Part shown: positions 17,982 through 27,700 of the stretch, in pieces
Numbering within the stretch: the first letter of the stretch is position 1
How the letters are laid out: the number at the start of each line of letters is the position of its first letter
From: GCA-2731375 sp002731375
GTDB taxonomy: Bacteria; Pseudomonadota; Alphaproteobacteria; GCA-2731375
Assembly: GCA_030752605.1 (NCBI GenBank)
Contig: JASMDX010000076.1
Coordinates: forward strand, 1-64,000
Length of the DNA: 64,000 bases
Reading direction: 5' to 3'
The notes under the pieces: model-generated
The model's database searches: none
The model's input: the letters and a program-made list of their open reading frames with translations, nothing else
Told to the model about the DNA's origin: nothing
Translations under genes and position numbers: made by a program

Positions 17982-18758
17982 ATGACCGAACATGCGAACG
18001 GAAAAGTTCTTGTAGACTATGATGACCCCGTCACTATTGTCACCATCAACCGGCCGCAGGTGAAAAACGCCTGCGATGTTGAAACAGTGCAAACCCTACA
18101 TGACGTTTTCGCCGCATTTGAGGCCGATGACGAGGCCCGCGTCGCTATCCTGACCGGTGCGCAGGGTGCGTTCTGCGCAGGCGCGGATCTGGCGGAATTG
18201 GCCAGCGGCAGTTCCTTGCATTTTTGCTGGGCCGGCAAGGACCGTGGCGCCACGCGGCGGCGGTTGTCGAAACCGGTCATTGCCGCCGTCGAGGGCCATG
18301 CGGTGGCTGCTGGGCTAGCCTTGGCTGTTTGGTGTGACCTGCGCGTCGCCGCCGCGACGGCTGTGTTTGGGGTTTTCTGCCGCCGCTTTGGCGGGCCGAT
18401 GCCAAACGGCTGCACCGTGCGCCTGCCGCGCATTGTGGGTGAAAGCCGGGCCTTGGATATGCTGATGACGGGCCGTTCGGTTGATGCGAATGAGGCCAAG
18501 TTGATCGGCCTAGCCGACCGATTGGTACCCGCCGGCCAAGCCTTGGCCGCCGCCACGGAACTGGCCAGGCAATTGGCCGGCTTCCCGCAGACCGCCATGT
18601 TGTCCGATCGCGCCTCCACCATCAGCCAGTGGGATTATGAGGAGGAAGAGGCGATCGACCGGGAAATTGCCGGCGCGCAACCCGCGATGAAAGGTCACTT
18701 CCAGTCCGGCGCGGGCAGCTTCGTGGATGGTGCCGGCCGTCATGGCGCGTTTGAGTAG
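17982..18758 (+). CDS. Enoyl-CoA hydratase/isomerase family protein (crotonase)
   Basis: 258 residues of the crotonase fold. The first oxyanion segment FCAGADLAEL is intact near residue 60. The second reads EGHAVAAGLALAVWCDLR, where most relatives have AGGLELA, so the usual glycine and glutamate are replaced by alanines. The following CRRFGGPMPNGCTVRLPRIV is the subfamily pattern, but with Asn where Asp is usual. Catalysis may therefore differ or be impaired. The reading frame itself is clean. The downstream isomerase gene starts at or just before its stop codon, so the two are one unit. Confidence 0.82.
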   Translation: MTEHANGKVLVDYDDPVTIVTINRPQVKNACDVETVQTLHDVFAAFEADDEARVAILTGAQGAFCAGADLAELASGSSLHFCWAGKDRGATRRRLSKPVIAAVEGHAVAAGLALAVWCDLRVAAATAVFGVFCRRFGGPMPNGCTVRLPRIVGESRALDMLMTGRSVDANEAKLIGLADRLVPAGQALAAATELARQLAGFPQTAMLSDRASTISQWDYEEEEAIDREIAGAQPAMKGHFQSGAGSFVDGAGRHGAFE

Positions 18759-18762
18759 CGCC

Positions 18763-19350
18763 ATGGCCGGCAAGAAAATTGACTTCTATTGGGAGATTGG
18801 TTCCACCAATTCCTATTTCGCTTGGCATTTGATTAAGCCCATTGCGGCCCGCCATGATGCGAAATTGGTGCTGCACCCGGTTAATCTTGGCTTTGTTTTT
18901 CGCCATCACAATTATGTTCTGATGGAAGAGCCTGCGATCAAAATCGCCAACCGCATCCGGGATCTGGAGCGTTGGGCCACGCGGTACAATTTGCCCTTCC
19001 GAGTGCCGGATGTATTCCCCATCAAGACCTCCTGTGCCCTGCGGGCCTCTCTGGCCATGCGGCAATGGGGCAAAGAGGCGGCGTTTATTGATGCCCTGAT
19101 GGCGGCTTATTGGGAACACAACGATGCTTCCATTGTGGACTATGCCGGTTTGCGTCCCCTGGCAGCCGGGCTGGGTATAGATGGCGCGGCCATGGAGCGG
19201 GCGGCAGAGAGTGATGCTATCCGTCAAATGCTCATCGACAGCACCAACCAGGCGTTGGAAAACGGTGTCTTCGGCGTGCCCAGTTTTATCATTGATGGCG
19301 AACTGTATTGGGGTAAGGACCGCATGGATTTTATCGAGGACGCGCTATAG
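18763..19350 (+). CDS. 2-hydroxychromene-2-carboxylate isomerase-like DsbA-fold protein
   Basis: 195 residues from the ATG at 18763; an alternative ATG at 18742 would overlap the crotonase gene by 17 bases. The sequence opens KKIDFYWEIGSTNSYFAWH, like HCCA isomerases, with a serine in place of redox cysteines (so not a disulfide enzyme), and ends with the conserved GVFGVPSFIIDGELYWGKDR. Known relatives are glutathione-dependent isomerases in naphthalene-type ring degradation; other members have unknown roles. Coupling to a crotonase suggests a role in acyl-CoA or ring-fission catabolism. The end overlaps the convergent dehydratase gene by 20 bases. Confidence 0.83.
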   Translation: MAGKKIDFYWEIGSTNSYFAWHLIKPIAARHDAKLVLHPVNLGFVFRHHNYVLMEEPAIKIANRIRDLERWATRYNLPFRVPDVFPIKTSCALRASLAMRQWGKEAAFIDALMAAYWEHNDASIVDYAGLRPLAAGLGIDGAAMERAAESDAIRQMLIDSTNQALENGVFGVPSFIIDGELYWGKDRMDFIEDAL

Positions 19351-20158
19351 CAATTCCCGCCACCGGGTTGAGCCGGGCCAGGCTGGCGGCTTTTTGTGCC
19401 TTGTTCTCGATACGCAAATGGGTGACCCGGTCACTCTCCAGGCGTTGTAAAACGCTCAGGGTTTCATCCCAGAACATGGGCCGCTTGAACCAGATCTCCA
19501 AATCAAGCTGGTCGGGCTGGCCGCCCCGCGCAATTGCTTCGAGGTAATAGTGCACGCCCATCAGGCCGCCTGCGATGGGCGTCCGAAAGCCGAATTTCTT
19601 GGCGATCTCCGGATCCGAATGAATGCGGTTGCGGCCATCCCGGCTGTAATTCGCCACCCGTTCGGGCGTTAGGGGCCGTTGCCATAGTTCTGCGTACCCG
19701 GAGCGGTCTTCGCTGGGTGGGGCCAGAAAATCCGTGGCGCCGCCGCCGCCGGTGGTGTTCGGCAGAGAGCGCAGCCCGGCCCGGTCGACCATGACCAAAA
19801 CGCGCCCGTCATCGTCGGCCACATTGAACGACCAGCGCACCACCTCACCCTTGGCCACGGGTTCAATGGCGCTGATGCGGCCGCTCATGTGCAGGTTCTG
19901 GCCCAACATCAGTGGCGCCTTTTGGATGAAGCGCTGATAGACATGCACCTGTCCCGTCAATGGCACCCCCGGGGCCATCATGGCATCCAGGATGGGAAAG
20001 CCGAGAAACGTCAGGTCGACCTTGTTGCCATGTACGCTTGGTTTGATGCCGCAGTCGGCTAGTTTGTCCTCCTGCTCGGCACGTTCGACGCTGAAGTGGC
20101 GCGGCTCATATTCGTAACCGACGGGCAGGGGATAGGGGTCATGCATGGTGCTGATCAC
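19331..20158 (-). CDS. MaoC/HTD2-like hotdog dehydratase family protein
   Basis: Up to 275 residues; the start is either the ATG at 20158 or the one at 20146 (MHDPYPLPVG). It appears to hold two hotdog halves: an N-terminal MaoC_dehydrat_N-like half around APGVPLTGQVHVYQRF, and a C-terminal half with RIHSDPEIAKKFGFRTPIAG then GLMGVHYYLEAI. The N-x-I-H-x-D motif of the active site is seen in GRNRIHSDPEIA. Such proteins hydrate or dehydrate short acyl-CoA thioesters (for example mesaconyl or itaconyl types). The neighbouring crotonase and isomerase fit a shared catabolic route, but the gene lies on the opposite strand. Confidence 0.78.
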   Translation of the reverse strand: MISTMHDPYPLPVGYEYEPRHFSVERAEQEDKLADCGIKPSVHGNKVDLTFLGFPILDAMMAPGVPLTGQVHVYQRFIQKAPLMLGQNLHMSGRISAIEPVAKGEVVRWSFNVADDDGRVLVMVDRAGLRSLPNTTGGGGATDFLAPPSEDRSGYAELWQRPLTPERVANYSRDGRNRIHSDPEIAKKFGFRTPIAGGLMGVHYYLEAIARGGQPDQLDLEIWFKRPMFWDETLSVLQRLESDRVTHLRIENKAQKAASLARLNPVAGIAIARPR

Positions 20159-20261
20159 ACTCGGACAATTTCACGAGAATGGATGATCGGCTAAAGTGCG
20201 CTTCAAGGCAACTTATCCCGGCACGGCTGACAACGGCCGGGAGGAATGCTACTGCCTAGGC

Positions 20262-20646
20262 ATGAGTATGTCGTGGGAACCCATCGGCATTTCGCTAAGT
20301 TTGATCGTCCTGGCGGAGATCGGCGACAAGAGCCAGCAGGTCTGCATGGCCCCTGGCGGCGCGCCACGGTTGAGCCCGGCCGGTTCTGAGCGGCGCCGTT
20401 GCGGCCTTTGTTGTGTTGAATGGAATTGCCGTATCGTTTGGTGCCGCGTTCGCGGCTTTCGGTGTGCATGCACTGTTGCAACGCGCGGACGACGGTGGAG
20501 ATGATGTTGAACTAGGGGGCAGCAGTCATGGGTTATTCATGACCGCATTCGCGATGATCTTTCTGGCCGAATTAGGGGATAAAACGCAGATCGCCGTGGC
20601 GGGACTGGCGGGTGTCTATCCTGTGCTGGCGGCGTGGCGCCTTTAG
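20262..20646 (+). pseudogene. UPF0016/TMEM165-family cation exporter, degraded
   Basis: Both hallmark motifs of this duplicated membrane family are present, E-I-G-D-K-S-Q near the start and E-L-G-D-K-T-Q near the end, but in different reading frames. The frame changes in a CCCC run around 20349-20353 (one extra base), and the restored frame then hits a TGA at 20371 before continuing as LSGAVAAFVVLNGIAVSFGA and on to the second motif. The remaining sequence is also shorter than the usual 190 or so residues. An intact protein would export Mn2+ or Ca2+. With two independent lesions it is very likely dead. Confidence 0.75.
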
Positions 20647-20695
20647 GGCATGCGTTAGAGTACTTTCGGGCGAAACCTGTTATTTCTGGCGTGAT

Positions 20696-21589
20696 ATGAA
20701 GATTAGCGAGCAAGACAAGACAGCATTATTTCTCGGCATAGACGGCGGCGGCTCGGGCTGCCGGGTGCGGCTGTGCGATGGCGCGGGCAATGTTATCGGC
20801 CAGGGAGAGGCCGGTGCGGCCAATACTCTGTTGGGCCTCGCCAAGGTCTTTGATGAGATCCAGGCGGCAACCTCTCAGGCTTTGGCACAGGCAGGTTTGC
20901 CCGCCGATACGATTGCCCAACTGCATGCCGGTGCCGGGCTGGCGGGTCTGTCCCTGGCGCGGGAGCGTGACTCCCTGGCCACCTATCCGCATCCGTTTGC
21001 CACCTTCAGGGCGGAGGCCGACGCCTATGCCGCCTGTCTCGGCGCCCATGGCGGTGATGATGGCGGTATTGTCGTCGTTGGCACAGGCAGTTGCGGCTTG
21101 GCACTGGTCGGGGGTGAAGTGCACACGGTCAGCGGTTGGGGCTTTGCCTTATCCGATCAGGGTAGCGGGGCAGCCCTGGGCCGGACCGCCTTGCATCAGG
21201 CACTTACGGAGCATGATGGCATTGTCGGTTCCACGCCCCTAGGCCGGCGGATCATGGCGCATTTCCAAAATCATCCCGAAGCGATTTTCCTCTGGGCGGA
21301 GAGCGCCAGCCCCGGCGATTACGCCACCTTCGCGCCATGGGTTTTTGCCGCCGCCGATGATAACGAAGGCAGCGCCATGGCGCTGTTAGGCCGGACGGCG
21401 GCGGATATCGCGCGGTTGGTCGAAGCCTTGATAGCCAAGGGTGCGCCGGGTGTTGCATTGGTGGGCGGCTTGAGCAAGCCCATTCTGCCATGGCTGCCGG
21501 ACCAGATCAGGCCCATGCTGGTTGCGGCCAGGCACGATCCCTTGCATGGTGCCATTATGTTGGCGAGATCGGAATTAGTTGAGCCATGA
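20696..21589 (+). CDS. N-acetylglucosamine kinase-like, BadF/BadG/BcrA/BcrD ATPase family
   Basis: 297 residues from the ATG at 20696. The ASKHA phosphate-1 loop is GIDGGGSGCR (D16), the phosphate-2 loop is VVVGTGSCGLAL, and the adenosine motif is near ALVGGLSKPI. The length and GWGFALSDQGSGAALGR pattern match GlcNAc or glucosamine kinases rather than activators of CoA dehydratases. It overlaps nagA by 4 bases (ATGA). Together they would phosphorylate GlcNAc and deacetylate the 6-phosphate. No nagB or dedicated transporter is adjacent. Confidence 0.87.
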   Translation: MKISEQDKTALFLGIDGGGSGCRVRLCDGAGNVIGQGEAGAANTLLGLAKVFDEIQAATSQALAQAGLPADTIAQLHAGAGLAGLSLARERDSLATYPHPFATFRAEADAYAACLGAHGGDDGGIVVVGTGSCGLALVGGEVHTVSGWGFALSDQGSGAALGRTALHQALTEHDGIVGSTPLGRRIMAHFQNHPEAIFLWAESASPGDYATFAPWVFAAADDNEGSAMALLGRTAADIARLVEALIAKGAPGVALVGGLSKPILPWLPDQIRPMLVAARHDPLHGAIMLARSELVEP

Positions 21590-22716
21590 CCCAGATTTTG
21601 ACCAATGCCCGTATTTTCACTGGCTACGAGATCTTGCAAGGCTGGAGCCTGTACCATGCCAATGGCTTGATTCGGGAGCTGTTGGCGCCCGGTACAGCCA
21701 CGGGCGACGCGCCTGTGATTGATTTGGGCGGGGATTTACTGGCGCCGGGATTTATCGACTGCCAGGTCAACGGCGGCGGCGGGATATTATTTGGCGATCA
21801 AATTGGCCTGGCGGCACTCACGGTCATTGCCACGGCGCATCGGACGTTTGGCAGCACCGGCCTGCTACCGACCCTGATTAGCACTGATTGGAAAACTATG
21901 GTGGCGGCTGCGACGGCGGTTCGAAGTGCGCAAAAAAAAGGCTTGTCGGGTCTGCTGGGCCTACATTTTGAAGGGCCATATTTGAACCCGGATCACAAGG
22001 GCGCCCATGATGGTGCACAGATCAGATCTCTGGATGGTGCCGCTTTGGATCTTTTTGCCTCGGCTGATCTTGGCCCGGTGGTTGTTACTCTAGCGCCTGA
22101 AATGGTACCGCCTGGCACGATCCGCCGGCTGACGGACGCCGGCGTCCGCGTCTGTGCCGGCCACAGCGCGGCCAGTCATGACCAGATTGCTGCCGCATTA
22201 GATGAAGGCCTGGCCGGTTTCACGCATCTGTTTAACGCCATGCCGGCCATGGTAAGCCGCCGGCCCGGCATTGTTGGGGCCGCATTGGCGGATCGGAACA
22301 GCTATTGCGGCATCATCGCCGATGGCCACCACGTGCATTCGGCCACGCTGCAGGTGGCTTTGGCCGCCAAGACAACCGGGCGCATGCTGTTGGTGACGGA
22401 TGCCATGCCCAGCGTCGGCGGAAGGGGCAGCAGCTTTCATTTGGCGGGCCGGACCGTGGAGGTGTCAGATGGGCGCTGCACCCTTGAAGACGGCACCTTA
22501 GCCGGCTCCAACCTGGACATGGCCAGCGCTGTTCGTAATACCGTGAACCTGCTGGATCAACCCTTGGAAGAAGCCCTGCGCATGGCATCGCTCTATCCCG
22601 CCGCGTTCCTTGGTTTGGAGGGTGACCGGGGTCGCATCGCCGCCGGTTACCGTGCCGATCTGGTCCTACTGGATAATGATCTGAATGTGCGGCGCACCTG
22701 GATCGGCGGTGCGTAG
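21586..22716 (+). CDS. nagA: N-acetylglucosamine-6-phosphate deacetylase
   Basis: 376 residues of the amidohydrolase fold. Family landmarks are seen in order: GFIDCQVNGGGG, the metal-binding glutamate in LHFEGPYLNPDHKGAH, AGHSAASHDQI, GFTHLFNAMP with histidine, and the catalytic aspartate in LLVTDAMPSVGG. It converts GlcNAc-6-P to glucosamine-6-P plus acetate in aminosugar use or cell-wall recycling. Its start is translationally coupled to the kinase gene. Confidence 0.92.
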   Translation: MTQILTNARIFTGYEILQGWSLYHANGLIRELLAPGTATGDAPVIDLGGDLLAPGFIDCQVNGGGGILFGDQIGLAALTVIATAHRTFGSTGLLPTLISTDWKTMVAAATAVRSAQKKGLSGLLGLHFEGPYLNPDHKGAHDGAQIRSLDGAALDLFASADLGPVVVTLAPEMVPPGTIRRLTDAGVRVCAGHSAASHDQIAAALDEGLAGFTHLFNAMPAMVSRRPGIVGAALADRNSYCGIIADGHHVHSATLQVALAAKTTGRMLLVTDAMPSVGGRGSSFHLAGRTVEVSDGRCTLEDGTLAGSNLDMASAVRNTVNLLDQPLEEALRMASLYPAAFLGLEGDRGRIAAGYRADLVLLDNDLNVRRTWIGGA

Positions 22717-22718
22717 AA

Positions 22719-23645
22719 TTACTTTGCAGGCCGGTTGCTAAGCCAGATGCCGCCACATATCAGGGCCATGGCGACAAGGGCTTCAGGTCTGGGCTGTTCC
22801 GCCAGAAAGGTGACGCCCAGAACCATGGCGACCAAGGGCAGTAGGTAATTGGCCGAGATAACGAAGTTGGCGCCGCACTGTTGCACCAGAATGAAAAACA
22901 GCAATGTAGCGGCGCCGGTGCCGATGGCGCCAAGAAAAAAGACCGCGCCGATGGCCAGCCAGCCGGGACTGAGGCTCAGGTCCGGATCGACGGCGATGGC
23001 GAAGGGCAACAGCATGACGGTGGCAATCAGGGAAACACTGGCCGCCGCCACCGCCGGCGACAGGGGCGTCATGCGCCGGGCGATCAGGGCGTTGGTGGCA
23101 AAACTAAAGCAGACCAGTATAAGAAATATCTGGGCTAGCAGGCCGGCCCGCTCGTTGCCAACTTCGTTTTGTAGCCCCGCCACGGCGCCGGGGCCCAGCA
23201 ACACCACAATGCCGAGGAAGCCGGCGGCGACACCCATGATGCGGGTCCGGGTCATTTTCTCGTCATGGGTGCCGAAATGCACTACTAAAAGGGTAACCAG
23301 CGGCGTCGCGCCAATGAAGATGCCGGCCAGGTTACTGTCCAGTTCGGTTTGTGCCTGGGCCATCAGGAAGAACGGCAGGGCATGGCCGACCACGGCCAGG
23401 GTGGCCAGGATCAGCCATAGTTGGCCATTGCCCGTCAGGGCGGGCAGGTTGTAGCCCTGGCGCCGGGCCACGGCATAGAGCACGCCGGTTGCCACCGCCG
23501 TGCGCCCCATAGCGACCATGACCGGCGGCAGATCAACCAGGGCTAATTCCACGAACAGAAAGCCCGAGCCCCAGGAGAACGCCAGCGCGCCCAGCAGCAG
23601 ATAATGCCGGCCCGAGGCCCGAGTGGTCATACTCTGTTCGGACAT
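22719..23645 (-). CDS. DMT superfamily transporter (EamA family)
   Basis: 308 residues, ten predicted membrane helices in two EamA repeats (first from GALAFSWGSGFLFVELALVD, second from about residue 165 with LLAQIFLILVCFSFATNALI). It probably effluxes a small metabolite; the substrate is not readable. It is convergent with nagA with only 2 bases between, and follows a small two-helix membrane protein gene on the same strand. Confidence 0.88.
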   Translation of the reverse strand: MSEQSMTTRASGRHYLLLGALAFSWGSGFLFVELALVDLPPVMVAMGRTAVATGVLYAVARRQGYNLPALTGNGQLWLILATLAVVGHALPFFLMAQAQTELDSNLAGIFIGATPLVTLLVVHFGTHDEKMTRTRIMGVAAGFLGIVVLLGPGAVAGLQNEVGNERAGLLAQIFLILVCFSFATNALIARRMTPLSPAVAAASVSLIATVMLLPFAIAVDPDLSLSPGWLAIGAVFFLGAIGTGAATLLFFILVQQCGANFVISANYLLPLVAMVLGVTFLAEQPRPEALVAMALICGGIWLSNRPAK

Positions 23646-23650
23646 GATCT

Positions 23651-24022
23651 CTATTCAGCTGGTTTATCCGGGCGGTCCGACGCATTGGAACGGCGTTCTT
23701 TATCCTTCTCCGGATCGAAGGTAATGGGTTTGATGTAGATGTCTTTCACGTGGGCAAAATCATAGGCGTGACGGCGGACTTTGCCGGCGCGCTCATCGGC
23801 CCAGTCATCATTCGCGGTCAGGCTGCGTACCAGCAGAAAATGCAATGAGAATACGATGTACCAGATCAACAGAGGCCAGAACAATGGCACTTCCGGTGCG
23901 AAGGTGGCGCGCGCGATAAGCAGCAGCACGGTGAATATCCCGAACAAAAGGCCGTGATGCCATAACAATGTCACCGCACGGCAGCGGCGGTAATAATCGA
24001 TGATGGCTTTAACGGGATTCAT
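23651..24022 (-). CDS. Small two-helix membrane protein of unknown function
   Basis: 123 residues. Two hydrophobic segments (about 18-37 and 46-65) resemble a 2TM arrangement with a short loop and a charged cytosolic C-terminus rich in Asp, Glu, Lys and Arg. No named family could be assigned with certainty. It lies 14 bases after the SDR gene and 5 bases before the EamA transporter gene, so it is probably part of a run IOR-SDR-2TM-EamA on the minus strand. Confidence 0.7.
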   Translation of the reverse strand: MNPVKAIIDYYRRCRAVTLLWHHGLLFGIFTVLLLIARATFAPEVPLFWPLLIWYIVFSLHFLLVRSLTANDDWADERAGKVRRHAYDFAHVKDIYIKPITFDPEKDKERRSNASDRPDKPAE

Positions 24023-24036
24023 GCGGCGCGAAACTG

Positions 24037-24732
24037 TTAGAAATTTTCCACCCAGGGCCGCACCTCGATGGAATGAGACCAGGCGCTGCGGTGTTGGATG
24101 TGGGTTTGATAGTAGGTTTCGGCAATGGCGTTGGGGCGCAGACGGCTATCTTCGGCATGCTCGCCGATACCGCCATCAATATTGAAATGAGCCACATGCA
24201 CGCCCTGGGGCTGCAGTTCGCGGGCCATGGATTCCGCCAAGCCACGCAGGCCGAACTTGCCCACGGCAAAGGTGGCGGAATGGGCGAAGCCCTTCATGGA
24301 TGCCGTGGCGCCGGTAAACAATATACTGCCCGCGCCTTTTGCTCCTAAACGCCGCGCTGCCTCCCGCCCGACCAGAAAGCCGCCCAGGCAGCAGCGTTCC
24401 CAAGCGTCGGTGAACTCCTGCAACGTAGTCTCCGCGATGGGCCCCCGGGCCCGGCCGGAGGCATTGTAGATCGCCACATCGATGGTGCCCAGATCTGCCT
24501 CTGCCGCCTTGAACAGTGCCGCGACGCCGCTTTCGGAGGTGGCATCGCAGCCATAAGCCTTGGCGGAGCCGCCGACTGCCGTGATCTGCTTTACTAGGCT
24601 GGCCAGTTTGTCACTATTTCGGGCTGCCACGGCCACGGCATGTCCAGCGGTGGCAAAGCGCCGCGCCAGTGCCGCCCCCAGGCCGGGGCCAACGCCAACG
24701 ATGATGCAGGTGCCGGGTTTGGATTCAGTCAT
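24037..24732 (-). CDS. SDR-family NAD(P)-dependent oxidoreductase
   Basis: 231 residues with the Rossmann loop VGVGPGLGAALARRF near residue 12 and the second motif YNASGR near residue 89. Where classical SDRs have Y-x-x-x-K, this one reads F-A-V-G-K, so the catalytic tyrosine is a phenylalanine. The same replacement is, as far as I recall, normal in its subgroup, which also shares the C-terminal AETYYQTHIQHRSAWSHSIE segment. Activity is therefore uncertain. It begins 3 bases after the large oxidoreductase gene, so the two are likely co-transcribed. Confidence 0.83.
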   Translation of the reverse strand: MTESKPGTCIIVGVGPGLGAALARRFATAGHAVAVAARNSDKLASLVKQITAVGGSAKAYGCDATSESGVAALFKAAEADLGTIDVAIYNASGRARGPIAETTLQEFTDAWERCCLGGFLVGREAARRLGAKGAGSILFTGATASMKGFAHSATFAVGKFGLRGLAESMARELQPQGVHVAHFNIDGGIGEHAEDSRLRPNAIAETYYQTHIQHRSAWSHSIEVRPWVENF

Positions 24733-24735
24733 GTT

Positions 24736-27700
24736 TCACTCCGCCGCTGTTGGTTGCGATTGTGGGTTGCGCCAGACTTCCAGCAACTGCGCCTGTTCCG
24801 CCGCCGCTGCTTTCTGGCTGCGTTCCTTGATGTGGCCGAAGCCGCGGATTTGCGCCGGGATATTGGCGATCTCTCGGGCCAGGGCATGGTTGTCCGGGGT
24901 CAGGCCTGCCAGCAGTTCTTCCATCACCGTGCGGTAGGCTGGAATAGCGGCGCGTTCGGCACGGCGCTCCTCGGTCCGGCCAAAGATATCCCATGCGCCG
25001 CCGCGCAGGCCTTTCATTTTGGCCAGTAGTTTGAAAGTGGTCATGACCCAGGGGCCGTATTCACGCTTGACCAGTTCGCCGCTGTCGGGATTGCGTTTTG
25101 CCAGCAAAGGCGGAGCGAGGTGGAATTTTAATTTTAGATCGCCGTCGAACTGCTGCGCTAGCGCGGCCCGGAAAGGCTCGCCTGAATAAAGCCGCGCAAC
25201 CTCATATTCATCCTTGTAAGCCATCAACTTGAATAGGTTCTGTGCTACGGCCTCTGTCAGGCCGGTCATCCCTTTACCCTTGTTCTGCTCCGCCAATTCG
25301 ACCTGGCGGACAAAGGCGATGTACTGCGCGGCATAGTCAGCATCCTGATATTCCGTCAGGAAGGCGGCGCGATGGCCGATGATGTCGTCCTGGGTTTTTT
25401 CTACGGCCTCTCTTGCGGGCATCGCTGGTTGCGCCATCCTGGTGACCTGATCCAGGTCTTCCGCCGCCAACCGGCCCAGGGCAATGGCCCGGCGGTTCAT
25501 GGCCACGGCGACGCCATTTAGCTCTATCGCCTTGTCGATGGCATCGCCGCTGACCGGCAGGGCGCCGCGTTGATAAGCGTAACCCAACAGGAACAGATTG
25601 GCGGCGATGGCATCACCCATCAGGGTCGTGGCCAGGCTGGTGGCATCGACGAATTCCGTACGATTGTCGCCCGCACCGTTCCGGATCAGGCTGCGAAGGT
25701 CGTCGCCATGAAATTCCGTATCCGGGTTCAAAGTGAAATCGGCGGTTGGTGCCAGGTGGCTGTTGATGATGGCCTGGGTGCCGCCACGGTTGAGCTTGCG
25801 TAGCGAATCCGGCGTGGCGGCGGCGACCATGTCGGCACCCAACAACAGATCGGCGCCGCCGGCGGCGATGCGAACCGCGTGCAGGTCGTCCGGCTTGGGG
25901 GCGATGCGGATATGGCTGATCACGGCACCGTTTTTCTGCGCGATGCCGGTGAAATCCAATACCGTGACGCCCTTACCCTCCACATGCGCCGCCATGCCCA
26001 GAAGGGCGCCGACGGTGATCACGCCGGTGCCGCCAATGCCAGCGACCAGGATGTTGTAACCGCCCTCGGCTTCGGCAACCGCGGGGTCCGGCAATAATGC
26101 GGCGGCTGCGTCCAGCGCGTCGACGCTGGTGGCCTGGGCCCGGCGCGGCACGGCGCCCGATACGGTCACGAAACTGGGGCAGAAGCCTCTAATGCAAGAG
26201 AAATCCTTGTTGCAGGCGGATTGATTGATGCGCCGCTTGCGGCCAAGGGGTGTCTCCAACGGCTCCACCGAGACGCAGTTCGATTGCACGGAACAATCGC
26301 CGCAACCTTCGCACACCGCCTCGTTTATGAAGGCCCGGCGGTCGGGATCAGGGAAAGTGCCACGCTTACGCCGGCGCCGCTTTTCCGCCGCGCAGGTCTG
26401 GTCATAGATCAGCACACTGCAGCCCTTGGTCTTGCGCAGCTCCTTTTGCACCTGGTCCAACTCGTCCCGGTGGCGGACCGTTACGCCGGGGGCCCAGTTG
26501 GTGCCTGTGGGGTATTTGTTCGGTTCGTCCGTGACCACGATGATCTTGGAGGCACCTTCATGATACACCTGCTGGCTGATCTGCCAGGGATTTAGTGGGC
26601 CGTCATGGGGCTGTCCGCCAGTCATCGCCACGGCGTCGTTGAACAGGATCTTGTAGGTAATATTGACACCCGAGGCAGCGGCGGCACGGATGCCGGTGAT
26701 GCCAGAATGGTAATAGGTGCCGTCACCCAGATTGGTGAAAATATGTTCTTCCCCGGTAAAGGCGGCTTGGCCCAGCCAGGGGATGCCCTCGCCGCCCATC
26801 TGGGTGAAGGTCTCGGTCGAGCGGTCCATGAACAGGGCCATGAAATGACAGCCGATGCCGGCCATGGCGCGGCTGCCTTCGGGCACTTTGGTAGACGTGT
26901 TGTGCGGACAGCCGGAACAAAAATAGGGCGCGCGCCGGATTGGTGCGACGGCGGTCTGGGCTGTGGCTTCCTTGCGGTCCAGCTGTGCCATGCGTTCCTC
27001 GATGGTCGGCGAGGACACATAACTGCCGATCCGTGACATGATGATGCGTGCGATCTGGCCCGGTGAGAGTTCGCCATCGGAGGGGCAGAGCAATTGTCCC
27101 TCTTCGTCGAACTTGCCGACTACCCGGGGCCGTACGTCGGCACGCCAGTTGTAGAGTTGTTCCTTCAATTGATTTTCGATGACGGCGCGCTTTTCCTCGA
27201 TCACCAAGACTTCGTCCAGGCCCTCTGCAAAGGCGCGGACGCCTTCACGTTCCAAGGGCCAGGGCATGCCGACCTTGTACAGGCGTAAACCGATCTGCGC
27301 CGCCATGGCCTCGTCAATGCCAAGGTCTTCCAAGGCTTGGCGGGTGTCGAGATAAGATTTGCCGGCGGCTACGATGCCAATGCGCGGTTTCGGCGCGTTC
27401 CAGACCAGGCGGTCGATGCCGTTGGCCCGGGCAAATGCCAGGGCGGCATAGACCTTGTGGCGCTGCAGGCGAATTTCCTGGCTCCACCGGTCATCGGGCC
27501 AGCGGATGTTCAGGCCGCCCTCGGGCATCTCGAAATCCGGATACTGAATGTCTAGACGATGGGCGTCTACATCCACCGAGGCCGAACTTTCCACCACCTC
27601 CGAAACACATTTGAAGCCGACCCAGACGCCGGCATAACGGGACATGGCCCAACCAAGCAGGCCATAATCGAGATACTCCTGCACCCCCGCCGGATACAAC

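Noticed and set aside
20371..20373. TGA in the UPF0016 gene as another selenocysteine site
   Set aside because: The gene also has a one-base frameshift about 20 bases before it, the position is not conserved as cysteine in this transporter family, and no hairpin of SECIS type is evident.
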